Below are positions 35,647-46,527 of a stretch of DNA of 64,000 nt, in pieces. The DNA lies in the NCBI GenBank assembly GCA_000827265.1, contig KN834750.1, forward strand, positions 434,001-498,000, in the 5' to 3' direction. The position numbers and the translations under genes were made by a program. This stretch comes from Collybiopsis luxurians FD-317 M1. Its lineage: Eukaryota; Basidiomycota; Agaricomycetes; Agaricales; Omphalotaceae. Positions within the stretch are counted from its first letter, which is position 1. Every line of letters starts with the position of its first letter. Below the pieces are notes generated by a model. That model was not told the DNA's origin, searched no databases, and saw only the letters and a list, made by a program, of their open reading frames with translations.

Positions 35647-37402
35647 ATGTCCGACGTTGTAAAGAACGACAGCGTTAGCATTGACGAACCTACCAAGACG
35701 TCGCAGGCGATGGATTCTCCAGTCCCAATCCCTGACGTTGACAACTACGTCGCCTACACCATTAAAAATACCAAGGCTTTGCCACCAATTACCTGGTCCA
35801 ATCTCCTCAGCGAACTTAACTGGCTTTCGGTCTACATCTTGACTGTTCCTCCCTTGGTTGGCTTAATCGGCGCGTATTATGTCAAACTCCAATGGCAAAC
35901 CGCCATCTGGTCTGTTGTATACTACTTTATGACTGGTCTAGGTAAATTTTCAGAAAGCCAGTTTTTCCCCTTCTAAATCTGATGACATTTTGCAGGCATC
36001 ACAGCTGGTTATCATCGCCTGTGGGCTCACCGTGCATATAATGCCTCGCTTCCTTTGCAATATGTTCTCGCTGTCTTGGGTGCTGGTTCCCTCCAAGGTT
36101 CCATTAAATGGTGGTCTCGAGGTCACCGGGCTCACCATCGGTACACCGACACCGAACTTGACCCTTATAACGCTCACAAAGGTTTCTGGTACGCGCACCT
36201 TGGCTGGATGCTTGTCAAGCCTCGTCGCAAGCCCGGTGTTGCTGATGTCAGTGACTTGAGACACAACCCGGTCGTGAGATGGCAGCACAAGCACTACCTC
36301 TCCTTGATTTTGATCATGGGCTTTGTCCTGCCTACGCTAGTCGCGTACCTTGGATGGGGAGATGCAAAGGGTGGATTTGTTTATGCTGCAGTTATTCGTC
36401 TGGTTTTCGTTCATCATGTAAGCAACTGGAATTCTTTTTCTTCATTTCCTTATGAATCTAATCTAATCTTCAGTCCACTTTCTGTGTTAACTCGCTCGCT
36501 CATTGGCTTGGAGAGACTCCCTTCGACGATAAGCACACTCCCCGAGACCACATGATCACCGCATTCGTTACCATCGGCGAAGGCTACCACAACTTCCATC
36601 ATCAAGTGAATATGTTTTGATGTCTTTAAGTTACTTGGCGTCGCTGACCCCGGGTTCCAATTTTTTGCCAGTTCCCGATGGATTACAGGAATGCCATCAA
36701 GTGGTACCAATATGATCCAACTAAATGGTTCATCTGGGTGCTTTCTCAATTCGGGTTGGCCTCTCACCTCAAGGTCCGTGTTCTCATTTCTCCAAGCTGC
36801 TCGTAATAACGTCATATCTACTCAGGTCTTTCCCGATAATGAAGTCCGCAAGGGGCAGCTCACGATGGAATTGAAGAAGCTCCGCCGAACGCAGGAAAAG
36901 CTTGCTTGGCCCAGTGACAGTAATGACCTACCTGTTATTTCTTGGGAGAGCTGTAAGTATCTTCGTGTATTCCTGATTTCTGTATTCTCATCCCAATTTC
37001 AGTCACCAGCCAGTCCGAGAAGAGACCTCTTATTCTCATTTCTGGTTTCATTCATGACGTTTCCGATTTCATCGAGGAGCATCCAGGTGGTGCACATTTC
37101 ATCCGTCATTACATTGGTAAGGATGCTACGACGGCTTTCTTCGGAGGTGTTTACGATCATTCCAATGCCGCTCACAATGTAAGTCTTTCTCTCGTTTCTC
37201 TCTGCTCTTCCTAACTCATCGGGTATCTGTCTAGCTTTTGGCCATGAAACGTGTCGGTGTTCTAAACGGTGGATCTCCGCACGGTCTAGACGAGAAGCAC
37301 GCGATCCCTCCTTCACAAAGGCTTAAGATTGCAAGATATACTGAATTGCTTTCACCCGGGAGCAGCTCAGCGTATAGCGATGGAGAGGATGGCTTGCTCT
37401 AA
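35647..37402 (+). CDS. OLE1: Delta-9 fatty-acid (stearoyl/palmitoyl-CoA) desaturase with cytochrome b5 domain
   Basis: The enzyme inserts the first double bond into saturated acyl-CoA at the ER membrane, using electrons via its fused cytochrome b5. The three iron-binding histidine boxes are seen: HRLWAHR (about 36012), HRAHH with the surrounding [17 protein letters not shown], and [11 protein letters not shown] near 36590. Transmembrane helices include [18 protein letters not shown] and [18 protein letters not shown]. The C-terminal cytochrome b5-like part holds the heme motif [20 protein letters not shown]. About 455 residues, the usual size of fungal Ole1. Exons join through 50-60 nt GT-AG introns, for example at 35941-35995 and 36418-36473. 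The start at 35647 gives [15 protein letters not shown], a short cytosolic leader. Confidence 0.95.
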
Positions 37403-37625
37403 ATCGTTTCCTTCCTTGTTTTAGTGGTCCTAGGTACACTTGAGGCACACATGCCATCGTAGAATAAAAGAGTGATGTTGCATCCATGAGCTGTATTTTA
37501 ATTCGCATTGTCGCATAGAATTCAATGAGTTATCTTGAACACATAATGAGCGCTTATGGGAAAGTGCAGCTTCGAACCATCCTTCTCCACTGTACTTGTT
37601 AATCTTGGGGGGTTCATTGACTGTT

Positions 37626-37946
37626 ATGGGTCGCAGCGCCAAGGTCCACAAGCGAGTGGTCAGTGACGACTTGTGATCGATCCATATCCCTTCTCACTAA
37701 CGGCAGCCCAAAAAACTGAACAGCAGTTCAAGCGTCCCTGCACATCAGCCAACACAGAAAGAACAGGCTAACCAAATGCAATTTTCGAAAAGGAAGGCCT
37801 CACTCAAGGAAAAGACTAGACATCCCTCTGGGGCTCCTCGTAAGGAAGGAGAACATGTCCTTGCGGGCGCGGATTATGTTACGTTGCTGATGGGCGGGAG
37901 AAAAAAGGCCAGAGAAGAGGCGGTTAAGCTGCCCCGAGGAGACTAG
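37626..37946 (+). CDS. Small basic protein, 90 residues, unknown function
   Basis: Two exons, 37626-37658 and 37707-37946, joined by a 48-nt GT-AG intron, give a 90-residue Lys/Arg-rich protein. It begins MGRSAKVHKRVPKKLNSSSS and has clusters FSKRKASLKEKTRH and MGGRKKAREEA, ending KLPRGD. Such highly basic small proteins are often nucleolar or RNA-associated, but I do not recognise a family, so this is only suggestive. Evidence for it being real is the clean splice, the composition and the absence of another gene here. It lies 223 bp after the desaturase stop on the same strand. Confidence 0.6.
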
Positions 37947-38265
37947 AGATTGCTTATGATTCAGTGAGTTGCGCCTCTAAGTTGATACTCGAAATATTTC
38001 GAATGATATGCAGCCAGGCAGAGGTGATTACTGTAGTATACATCACATCCAGTTCTCGCTTCTCTCGCCTCTTTGATTGTGCGGGTTGCTTGGAAAGCAT
38101 ACACCGAATTTACATATTCAGTCCCAAAGTACAGTAAAACTTGTTTGTCAATTTGAGAAGGTACTCTCTTGATCAGATTCCAGAGTATCCTCTTCAAAAG
38201 GACTGCTAGTCGCGGGGAATACTAAAAATACAAAACATTGTATACTTCGACCACAAACATCTTCT
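37947..38265. other. Convergent spacer, 319 bp
   Basis: The stretch lies between the small basic gene and the minus-strand membrane protein that ends at 38266. A minus-strand frame at 37961-38197 has no motif and no splice support. Confidence 0.5.
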
Positions 38266-40036
38266 CTAAATCCTGCTGTCGCTCAAACCTCCAGCATCCG
38301 CGCTATCCAAACTGAACCGACTGACGTTACTGTTCGTCCTTCGCGAGCCCTTTTCTAGCTTCGCCAATGAATCCTCCCTCGAAATAGTCCTAGGACTGGC
38401 GATACGCTTTATCGGCTCCCCAGCCAATATCGCTCTCGCAGGCTGCATAATGTAGGACCCATCCGTTTGTCTTGTAGACGAAATAGAAACCGAATTGACA
38501 CCAGAATCAAGACGCAGAAGCGATCCCAATGACTCTGGGGATTCGGTCATTGGTACGGACGAATCCACAATAAACGAAGTCCCCGCAAAGAAGGACGGGT
38601 TATGTGGAACGTCGGGTGCTTGACGATCTCTGAGGCTCATGATATGATGGAGAACGGGTGGGGGAGGAGCAGGAGAAGGCCCAAATCCATAGCTCTCATG
38701 TGAGCGAGTGCTGGGTGAAATTCCGTTGCCAAGAGCATCCTCTGAGGCCCTGTTACGCGCCATGTTCAACATCTTTTCAATATTGCTCGAGGACAGCAGA
38801 TTGCTCGTTTGAATGCTAGCCCTAGTATCAGCGTTGACGTGGTGTTCCTTTCTATCCGATGAGTTTCGACGGATATATTCCCAAGAAATACTTGTACGAG
38901 GGTAGTCGCTGATGGTGGGTGAGTACTTTTCTGACACATAAGAGGGGTCCAAGACAATTGCGCCTTCTGTGTATGCAGGGTATCCAAAGAATGGAGGAGG
39001 TAAATGCATTCTTTTTTCTTCGACTGGAGGAACGTATGCGATACAAGATTGGGAAGGCTGTCTTTCCATATGACTGGCATCGAAGTTTATCCGATTAGAA
39101 ACCTGTTTCCGTCGGCGCCTTTCGCGAATTACAAGCCAAACCAAGGGAAGCGACAAGACGAATGTTACTCCGAGGCCAACACTTAATCCAATGATTGCCC
39201 CTCTGGAAAGGAGATAAATACTACGGTAAAGCAATTTCGAAAGGGAGACTCACTTGGAAGATTGGGAAGGCTTGGCAGTGGAAGTGGAGTTGGAACCTTT
39301 CGCATTAGTGTTGAACCTCGGGAAGCAATTGGTCGGACTCGATTGTGTACCTTGCACTGTTGGTCGGATCAGTGACTGAGCCTGCATCAAAAGCAAAATT
39401 TTCACCAGATAACAGAGGGGTCGTTTGACTTCGCGCTCTATTGTTCGGTGCGAGAGAAAGCATGACTTCAGTTTGTCGAACCGCAACCATCTTATATGTA
39501 GCAGTGGTGTTTGTATGTCTGGTAAGTTCAAGCGGGTATCCGAATCCTCGAGGATTATACAATTCGACAAGCGGCGGCTTGGACCCAGGAGGAATGCTAA
39601 TGCTAAAATCTTCACACTGAGAAAGGTTGGCCATGTTTTGGATTTGGAATGTCGGAGTACGAGCCAGAGGCGGTAAACATGCTTTACTAGTTCCCGCATC
39701 AACCTGGAAAATATCGGACACGAATGACAGAATCAAGCCAGAAGGAGAGCTCAAGGCAGCCATGAACTGCGTATTTGCTGGTACAGGCAAAAAGGTAACG
39801 TTTACACCGGAGGAGTTGGCAGCATAGGAAGGAAGAGGGATAAAAGCGGGGGTTGAATTGAATGGGAGTATCTGCAGAGTCAAAGGGACCTGGTGAAATG
39901 AAGAATTAAGCTGACCACGGAAGGATACAAAAACCGGCTCGCATTCAGTGACTTGACCGATGTCGAGTTTGAGTGCGGCAAGAACGAGCTGAGGCCCCAA
40001 AAGAAGAACGCTGAGTAGAACGAAGAGAAGAAACAT
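38266..40036 (-). CDS. Type I membrane protein with duplicated ectodomain
   Basis: The ATG at 40036 starts a signal peptide (MFLLFVLLSVLLLGPQLVLA). The ectodomain has two similar blocks: one with QVTECEPVFVSFRG ... FQVDAGTSKAC and one with NLSQCEDFSISIPPG ... FAFDAGSVTD. It carries many N-glycosylation sequons (NSS, NST, NTT). A Ser/Thr stalk precedes one transmembrane helix (AIIGLSVGLGVTFVLSLPLV) and an immediate RERRRRK stop-transfer cluster. The cytosolic tail of about 300 residues is Ser-rich with polyproline (PAPPPPV) and many SR/RxxS sites. The architecture is that of a plasma-membrane sensor or adhesion protein (compare Axl2/Skg6-like fungal proteins). About 560 residues. The exact family is not recognised; function is inferred from topology only. 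A stalk intron begins GTGCAAG near 39345. Confidence 0.78.
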
Positions 40037-40354
40037 TGAACTAAAGGAAAGGAAAGAGCTAGTAAACCATACAAAGTCCCGATTGGGGGACACGGGCTAG
40101 CCGCAAAGAAAGGGAAAGAAGATGGAAGTTGTTTTCAAAGATGAGTGCAACTATGTAGTGTAGCACATATAACAGTAAATTTCCCAGCACACGAAGACTA
40201 GGCAACAAGGGTCGCGGTATGTATATCATTGGTAGCAATCAGATTTTTGCCATGGAACATGGAAAACCTATAGCGTCTATTAGGGCGCTTAAATGAGCGT
40301 CTAATTGCAACATAATGCGGGGTGACTGTTCGGATCTTACCCTCACCTTCATCC
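40037..40354. promoter_or_regulatory. Divergent promoter, 318 bp
   Basis: It separates the ATGs of the type I membrane protein (minus) and the BCKDH E1-alpha gene (plus). Both promoters should be here. No specific site is recognised. Confidence 0.45.
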
Positions 40355-42251
40355 ATGTTTCTACGCACCAGTCCACTGCTCAGGTCTTCATTTTTCTTTA
40401 AAAGTGCTTCTTTTGCTACTCGCTCTTTTGGACGTCTCCCAAATTCTCAATCACCAATCGTTGCAAAGCCTCACTTCTTCAATTCCGTAAACGGAGACGG
40501 TAATGAACAAATTCCTGCGCTTCGCCTCCTAGATGGGACCGGGATACCTTTAGATGGCGCTGAACTACCACAGGTAACCAACCGCAGCCTATTCTTGTTA
40601 TTCCAAGCTCACCTTCACCGCAGGTAGATGAGGCATTCGCCAGAAGACTGTACAGTCCAGATCTTTAATGTTATTCCGTTAGGTATCTTACGAATTCATC
40701 CAGCTACGAACATATGCAACTTCTTCCAAACTTGGACAATGTTCTATACAATGTGCAAAGACAGGGGAAGATATCGTTCTATGTATGTTTCAGAAGAAAC
40801 AAACGCAATGTTCACCACTAATCCCCAGTTCAGATGACTGCTGTGAGCTCATACTCAAAATACGGCCGCTATGCGAAGTCTAACACTCCTTTTCAAAGTA
40901 TGGAGAAGAAGCGACTATAATAGGTTCTGCCGCCGCCCTTTCCGATGACGACGAGTGAGCATCGTAACTCGTTCCAACTTTTGCCGGATCTAATATTCCG
41001 ATACAGAGTCTTAGGTTTGGACTCTTTCTCTAAAGCTATACTATGATCCCATAAAGTTTCCTTAGGACAGTACAGGGAAATGGGTGTTCTTCTATGGCGG
41101 GGCTTTACTCTTAACAATGTAATGGCACAATGCTTCGGGAACCACGAAGACACGTCCGGTAAGGGAAGACAGATGCCTGTGGTAGGTATTTCCCGTCACA
41201 GAAATTGTATCATTGTTTCATTAATTGTTTTCCAGCATGCAGGCTCACCCAAACACCATTTCCATACAATATCATCCACTCTCGCCACGCAAATACCTCA
41301 AGCCGCCGGCGTTGGCTACGCCCTCCGTCGCAATCCGGAACGGTCAAATTCTGTCGCTGCATGCTATTTTGGAGATGGAGCTGCTTCCGAGGGTGGTACG
41401 TCTGTTAATTGTATTTCTCGTGCACAATTTGAACAATCTCCGTAGACTTCCATGCCGGATTATTGTTAGCGTCTACCATTCCCTCCCCAGTTGTATTCAT
41501 TGCCCGAAATAACGGCTTCGCAATCAGCACGCCTAGTTCGGAGCAGTTCCATGGTGTAAGGTTTTTCTGCAATCATTCTTCAATTCTTCCTTAACCATTT
41601 TGTCGTAGGATGGCATTGCAAGCCGTGGACCGGGATATGGTATCGACACCGTAAGGCTCTTACGAAATTCCCGTGTTGAATATGTGACATGATCTTTATA
41701 GATCCGGGTCGATGGAAATGACATTCTCGCTGTCCTAGTAGCAGTCCGCGAGGCACGTAGACGAAGCTTAGAGCAAGGCCGAGCGGTGCTTGTTGAATGC
41801 ATGTCGTATCGGTGAGCTCTCCCATCATTGCCTTTTTGTATGCCGAATCCCAAGTGGTCTTGTCAGAGTGGGCCACCATTCTACCTCGGATGATTCATTT
41901 GCATACCGAGCTCGATCTGAAGTTGAAGACCGAAAGCGTATAGACAATCCTCTTGTCCGATTCCGGCTATTCATGGAAGGACGAGGGTGGTGGGATGCTC
42001 AGGCCGAGGAGGAGCTCAAGACACGCCTGAGAGCAGATGTGTTACGAGCTTTCAAGCATGCCGAAGCCCAGAGTCGCTGTGAATTGGGTGAGCTGTTCAC
42101 AGATGTGTATGGAGGCGAGGAGCCATGGAATATTAAAGAGCAAAGGGAGGAGTTGTCGCGGCTACTACGAAAGTATGGTGAAGATTGGGAACCTTGGAAA
42201 GCAGAATTGCAGAAGTTTTCGAATAAGGGAGAAGATCTGATGAAGCAATAA
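40355..42251 (+). CDS. BCKDHA: Branched-chain 2-oxoacid dehydrogenase E1 component, alpha subunit
   Basis: Mitochondrial enzyme that decarboxylates the keto acids from valine, leucine and isoleucine using thiamine diphosphate. The N-terminus ([20 protein letters not shown]) is a presequence. Family blocks: [77 protein letters not shown] and the ThDP-binding part [16 protein letters not shown] with [11 protein letters not shown]. The segments [16 protein letters not shown] and [12 protein letters not shown] complete it. The middle of the gene needs a 9-nt exon (40834-40842, Met-Thr-Ala) and an 8-nt exon (41007-41014) to restore these blocks, so a plain frame looks broken although the gene appears intact. 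About 420 residues. Confidence 0.92.
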
Positions 42252-42366
42252 TCATTGAGCTCTCTGTCGATGATCACATTTTGTACAGATAATGTCATTA
42301 ATTCATTCGATGTGATTATGCAAAAACTGCAGGATCTGGTATTGATTGATACATCAAAATCTAACG

Positions 42367-43512
42367 CTAATGTCCATGGCCAAGAATACTGCTCAAAGTG
42401 AAGGGGATGAAGATGCCTAGTACCGTGAGGAACATGTGGGCTTTATGGCTCATCTCCTCGGAGGACTTCGCATCCGAATGATGAGAAACCAGTGTCGCAA
42501 CGTTGAGAAATGTTCCACCCTGTGAGGAACGTTTTTCGAGCGCGAGAAAACAACCGTGTACCAATGATTTTACGTACCGATAATAGCAGAGCAATGCCTG
42601 GCCAGTCAGCGTGTTGGTCACTTCCGCCGAAAAAATCTAAAACGATGTAGGTAATAATGGCAGAAATGGGCGTCGATACACTGAAAGCAATTAGATGCCT
42701 TTTGCACTGGGAACGCGACAAGGATGTAGCAAGAAGTGAAGAAGTGAGTGCTAGGGAGGTGGGCACTGCAAATATCCAGTCAGATATCAAAAAGGTTGAC
42801 GGAGACCGCAGCATATACATTTATGTATGATAATTGCCAGGAACACAATGACAGAAAGACTCGTGTCTTCGGATTCAGTCGACGCCGAGAAGAAGGAAAC
42901 CCCGAGGGCAAAACCATCTGCAAGACTGTGAATGACTAGTCCTAGAGTTAATGGTATTGCTCCCATTTCTCCGTTTGTCGATGACTCCGTGGGCGAAGTT
43001 TTGACATTTGAACGATTTCCTGGGTATCCCTCTTGCTCGCCTGCTAGTCCAGCATCGAATTCAACTTCAGAGAGACGAGACGGCTTGACGACATTTGACA
43101 ACGGTATTGAGGTAGTAGAATGTGAATGAGGAGTCAATAATCGTTCAATTAGTAGCATGAAAGTAAAACCACAGAGAAGGGATACGGCGATTTGGGAACC
43201 AGAGATTTCGGATGCTGGATAGGCTTCGTCAAGAGCTTCAATTCCTCTGGAGAAACTATTCAACATCCAGGTAATTAGAATGTTGCACATGCTTACTCCG
43301 GTATAATGACACCTAGAGCCGTCCCAAGCAAAAGCCCAGATCCCAAAGTCGTCAGTTGAGAAAGATGGCTCTCTAGTAATGAGAGTGAAATTAGAACAAA
43401 TCCACAACCGAAATTGAAATTCTGAACTTGAGAAACCAAAGGATAAGGGGATCAATCCGCATCCAAACGAGGCCGCTCCAAGCAGAGCAGTCATCACCAG
43501 CAGACTGAGCAT
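42367..43512 (-). CDS. ZIP-family zinc transporter (SLC39A9/Atx2-like)
   Basis: The ATG at 43512 opens a hydrophobic start (MLSLLVMTALLGAASFGCGL). After splicing, the family helices follow: LTTLGSGLLLGTALGVIIPE, GIEALDEAYPAS, the metal-binding helix IPLTLGLVIHSLADGFALG, and FLAIIIHKAPTSLALTSSL with its second histidine. The remaining helices are HLIAFSVSTPISAIITYIVL, ADWPGIALLLS with VGTFLNVATL, and HMFLTVLGIFIPFTLSS; the chain ends with a His-rich GHGH. The HSLADG and HKAP pairs form the transport site in ZIP proteins. ZIP9/Atx2 members move zinc or manganese out of the Golgi into the cytosol. A variable His/Ser loop (HSHSTTS) lies between spans three and four. About 320 residues. Confidence 0.9.
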
Positions 43513-43801
43513 TGCGCAAGGATTAGAGCTGAGGGAGGTGGGAGTTGAACTTCAGTTTTGGGCGCGTATTCAGACGCTCATCGTGATACCTATCATATAA
43601 ATAGGATCCACAACTATTATCATAGGTATAACACTGCTATTAAACAAATGAAGGAGTACTAACAAAGAATGATTAGTTAAAATAAGGTACTAGACCCAGG
43701 TTGGGCAGCTAATAAAGACTGGATGGTGATGAATGTGTGCAGATATGCGACCACGGCCGTGCGGGCACAGTGGAGGTCAAAATAAAACCTTCCATAGGCG
43801 T

Positions 43802-46025
43802 TTACCTAGCGCCTGTACCATCCAGCATATAGACATCGTGAACATCTGGATTCATAGTCACCAGGCGATTCAATGGACCCAAACTAGTTCTATTCAGCTC
43901 ATTCACTCCCGCATCGCGATCCGTAGATTGATTACCGTTACTGGAAGACGGGGAGAGAGGAATATGAGCTTGGAAGGATTCGGTTGGCGACATCTTCAAT
44001 GTGTTTACCTTCTGTAGAGATGATGTTGGCTGAGCCGGATGAGAAACAGTAGATCCACCGCTTGATACTTTCTTCTTCCTCTTGGGTCCGACCACTGCAG
44101 AACTAGTATCATCCGAGGGATGTGCGGTTGAAGAAGCTGAAGAAAGTGTAGGCGTCTCTGGTGTTAAAAGCGTCCGCCGGGCCGACGAATTAGATTGAAG
44201 AGGAGCTCTCGATTGCTCCACGTCAGCTTCCTCTCGCTTCCTTTTTCCCTTTACTGCTGGAACTTTGGGAGTTGCTTCAGGCTCTATGCGTTTAATAAAC
44301 TCCATGAGACTCTTTCCGATACGGGCATTCATGCGAACATCGGTATTGTTCTCGCGAACAAATGAACGTAGATCTGAGATTTGAACACAAAGCTCTCGTC
44401 GAGTCAGCTGTGATTCTGACGAGGGAAAAACGCCATGAATGAAGATGAGGAGCGGAATGAAGATCATTTCGGTTGGAGAAACCTGCCACGGAAAGTTTTG
44501 GTTTTGATATAACATCGACAAGTGGAGGCGCCTAACCTTTTTGTACTTAAACAATGGCTCAGAATATTTCGGAGACGTGACCATTTTCACAAATATATCG
44601 AAAGTTTCTCGAATTTGAGCTTTGAGATCCTCAGCCAAGTCATCGGCTCCTGAGCAGGTTCAATGATCAGCCAGTATGATAAATGTCATGTCGTTTGAAA
44701 GTCACTTATGGACATACCTGCCAGCCATTTTTCAACTTGTTGTAGCGTTCCGTGAGTCTTCACCTCATCTGGATTAGAAGACCACATCTCCATACAATAC
44801 ACAGCGTGCGAAAAGACCCGAAAGTCTGCGCCTCGCGCAGTATCCCATGGGAGCTTCCCGAGAGCCGCGTCGGATACATAAATTTTTAGCAGACTACGTA
44901 TGAAGACAGTACGAGCAGTGCTAAGCGCACTTAGTTTCTCCGAAGGTGTCAGAGCCATGCCCTGTTGGACTCTCTGAAATCGTTGTCAGGAAGAATGAAC
45001 TTGACTAAAGCACAGTAAAAGATACTCGAATGTCTTTGTTCCAAAATACCTACCTTGAATATATCTCGTTCATCTAAATCCGTCAATTCTGAGTATTCTA
45101 CACAAACGATCTGTTTGTTGGAGAACATTGTGCGCAGTTTTTCCGGTAGTAACTGTCGTCTTGTATCTTTCGAGTCAACATTCTTGAACCAATACTTTTG
45201 CCCAGTTAAACTGAAGAATAGATCAACTTCCCAATATGGTAACTGCAATCAGCGCAACCTACGGATCACGATCTACATTTCGCATACAGAAAATTAGTGA
45301 ACGAAAGCGGAGTAGACATGGGTACTGACGAGGAATCTGAAACAAGAATAAGAAAAGCTGATAAAGCATACAAAAACATTGAGCCTTACCAAGCCATCCA
45401 TGAACCTGTTCGGAACAAATAGTCAGCTGTGATGCGCCATCAGATAGAATATGCCATATGTACAGTTGAATACTCGTCAGTCTCTGCTTGCCATCGATGC
45501 ATGTCCTTCGCTCTGAGCCATCATCTTCTACGGTCACGGCTAATAAATAAGACCATGAGAGCTTGAACTGATGTACATAAACTCTTGAAACAGATGATAC
45601 CAAAAATGATGGGTGGAATATAAAAATTGCGGTAAATCGAGTCTATCAGATTTGTTTGTTTTTCTTTGGTCCAAACAACATCTAGAATGTTCCAAAACTT
45701 AAATTTTCAGTGGAAGATAATTTCAAAAGAAACACCCTACCGCGTTGATATTCTGGCGAAAGATCAATATCAGAGTTGTGGATCTGATCATACCTGGGGT
45801 TAGTTTGTTGAGTACAAGTCATTCCACAAAAAAAAAAAAGGTCGCAAACAAAGCCCTAGCTGTATATGTTGTGGCCCTTGGCGGTTTCAATGCTTTTTGA
45901 AGTCTGTACTCTTGCTCTTCGGCGACTTTCTTCCGTGGAGATCTCGCAGAAGTTAGCTTGAATTCCGAGTCTGAACCTTCAAGCTCATCCCAAAGATCAG
46001 AGAGCTCTGAGTCAGAAGTTGGCAT
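43802..46025 (-). CDS. DUF262 (GmrSD N-terminal-like) domain protein
   Basis: The ATG at 46025 gives an acidic start (MPTSDSELSDLWDELEGSDS). The domain follows: IDLSPEYQRDVVWTKEKQ, LIDSIYRNFYIPPIIFAV, and DGKQRLTSIQLFMDGLIP. DUF262 folds like ParB/Srx nucleotide-binding domains and in bacteria is the N-terminal part of GmrSD-type DNA nucleases, where a DGQQR motif binds nucleotide; here it is DGKQR. The second half (FKRVQQGMALTPSEKLSA) matches the same family. No HNH nuclease part (DUF1524) is seen. The C-terminus is disordered with a basic nuclear-localisation-like cluster (KGKRKREE, GPKRKKKV). Tiny exons of 16, 7 and 10 nt (45390-45405, 45330-45336, 45263-45272) encode part of the core. About 500 residues; the role in fungi is unknown. 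Confidence 0.82.
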
Positions 46026-46527
46026 AATAATAGTTATGAAGAGAGAGAAAGGATGATGGTGTAGGGAAGGGAAGTTGAGTGGTTACAATTGACAGCTGGC
46101 TGCAGTTTTGTACAGTTCAGGACAAAGGTTACTAAAAAGCTCACATGAAAAAGACAGCCCTGGGAAAGAGCTGGAAAACATGTGCACAGCCAAAGCCGGA
46201 TATCATTCATTTAAAACGTTGTTAGACGAAAGAATGTTTATAATAAAATACAGTAAGGCTGCAGAGTACATACCTTCTACATCCTTAATTCGAATTAATT
46301 ACTTAGAAATGAACCTCTAGGTTCAAATTGTCATACTGCGCTTTCGGGGAAATCATGTATTAAACTTGCTCCTCAGCCAGTTTTGATCAGAAAAGGCATT
46401 GACTTAAATACATCATATAGTTCAGTAGCGTGCTGTTTTACAATGATAGAGGATGTTAAGAATACAGAATTGTCAGTACTTGTAACAAATTGAAAATATG
46501 GGCCGACTAGAAGAGTGAAAATTCAGC
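46026..46527. other. Intergenic, 502 bp
   Basis: It lies between two minus-strand genes: promoter of the DUF262 gene on the left, 3' UTR of the TPR-type gene on the right. AT-rich; a plus-strand frame at 46108-46320 lacks any motif. Confidence 0.5.

Noticed and set aside
37961..38197. Minus-strand ORF of 78 codons
   Set aside because: No homology-like motif or splice partner; it lies in a convergent 3' spacer.
40628..41153. E1-alpha locus as a pseudogene
   Set aside because: Plain frames show stops, but micro-exon splicing restores all expected motifs in order.
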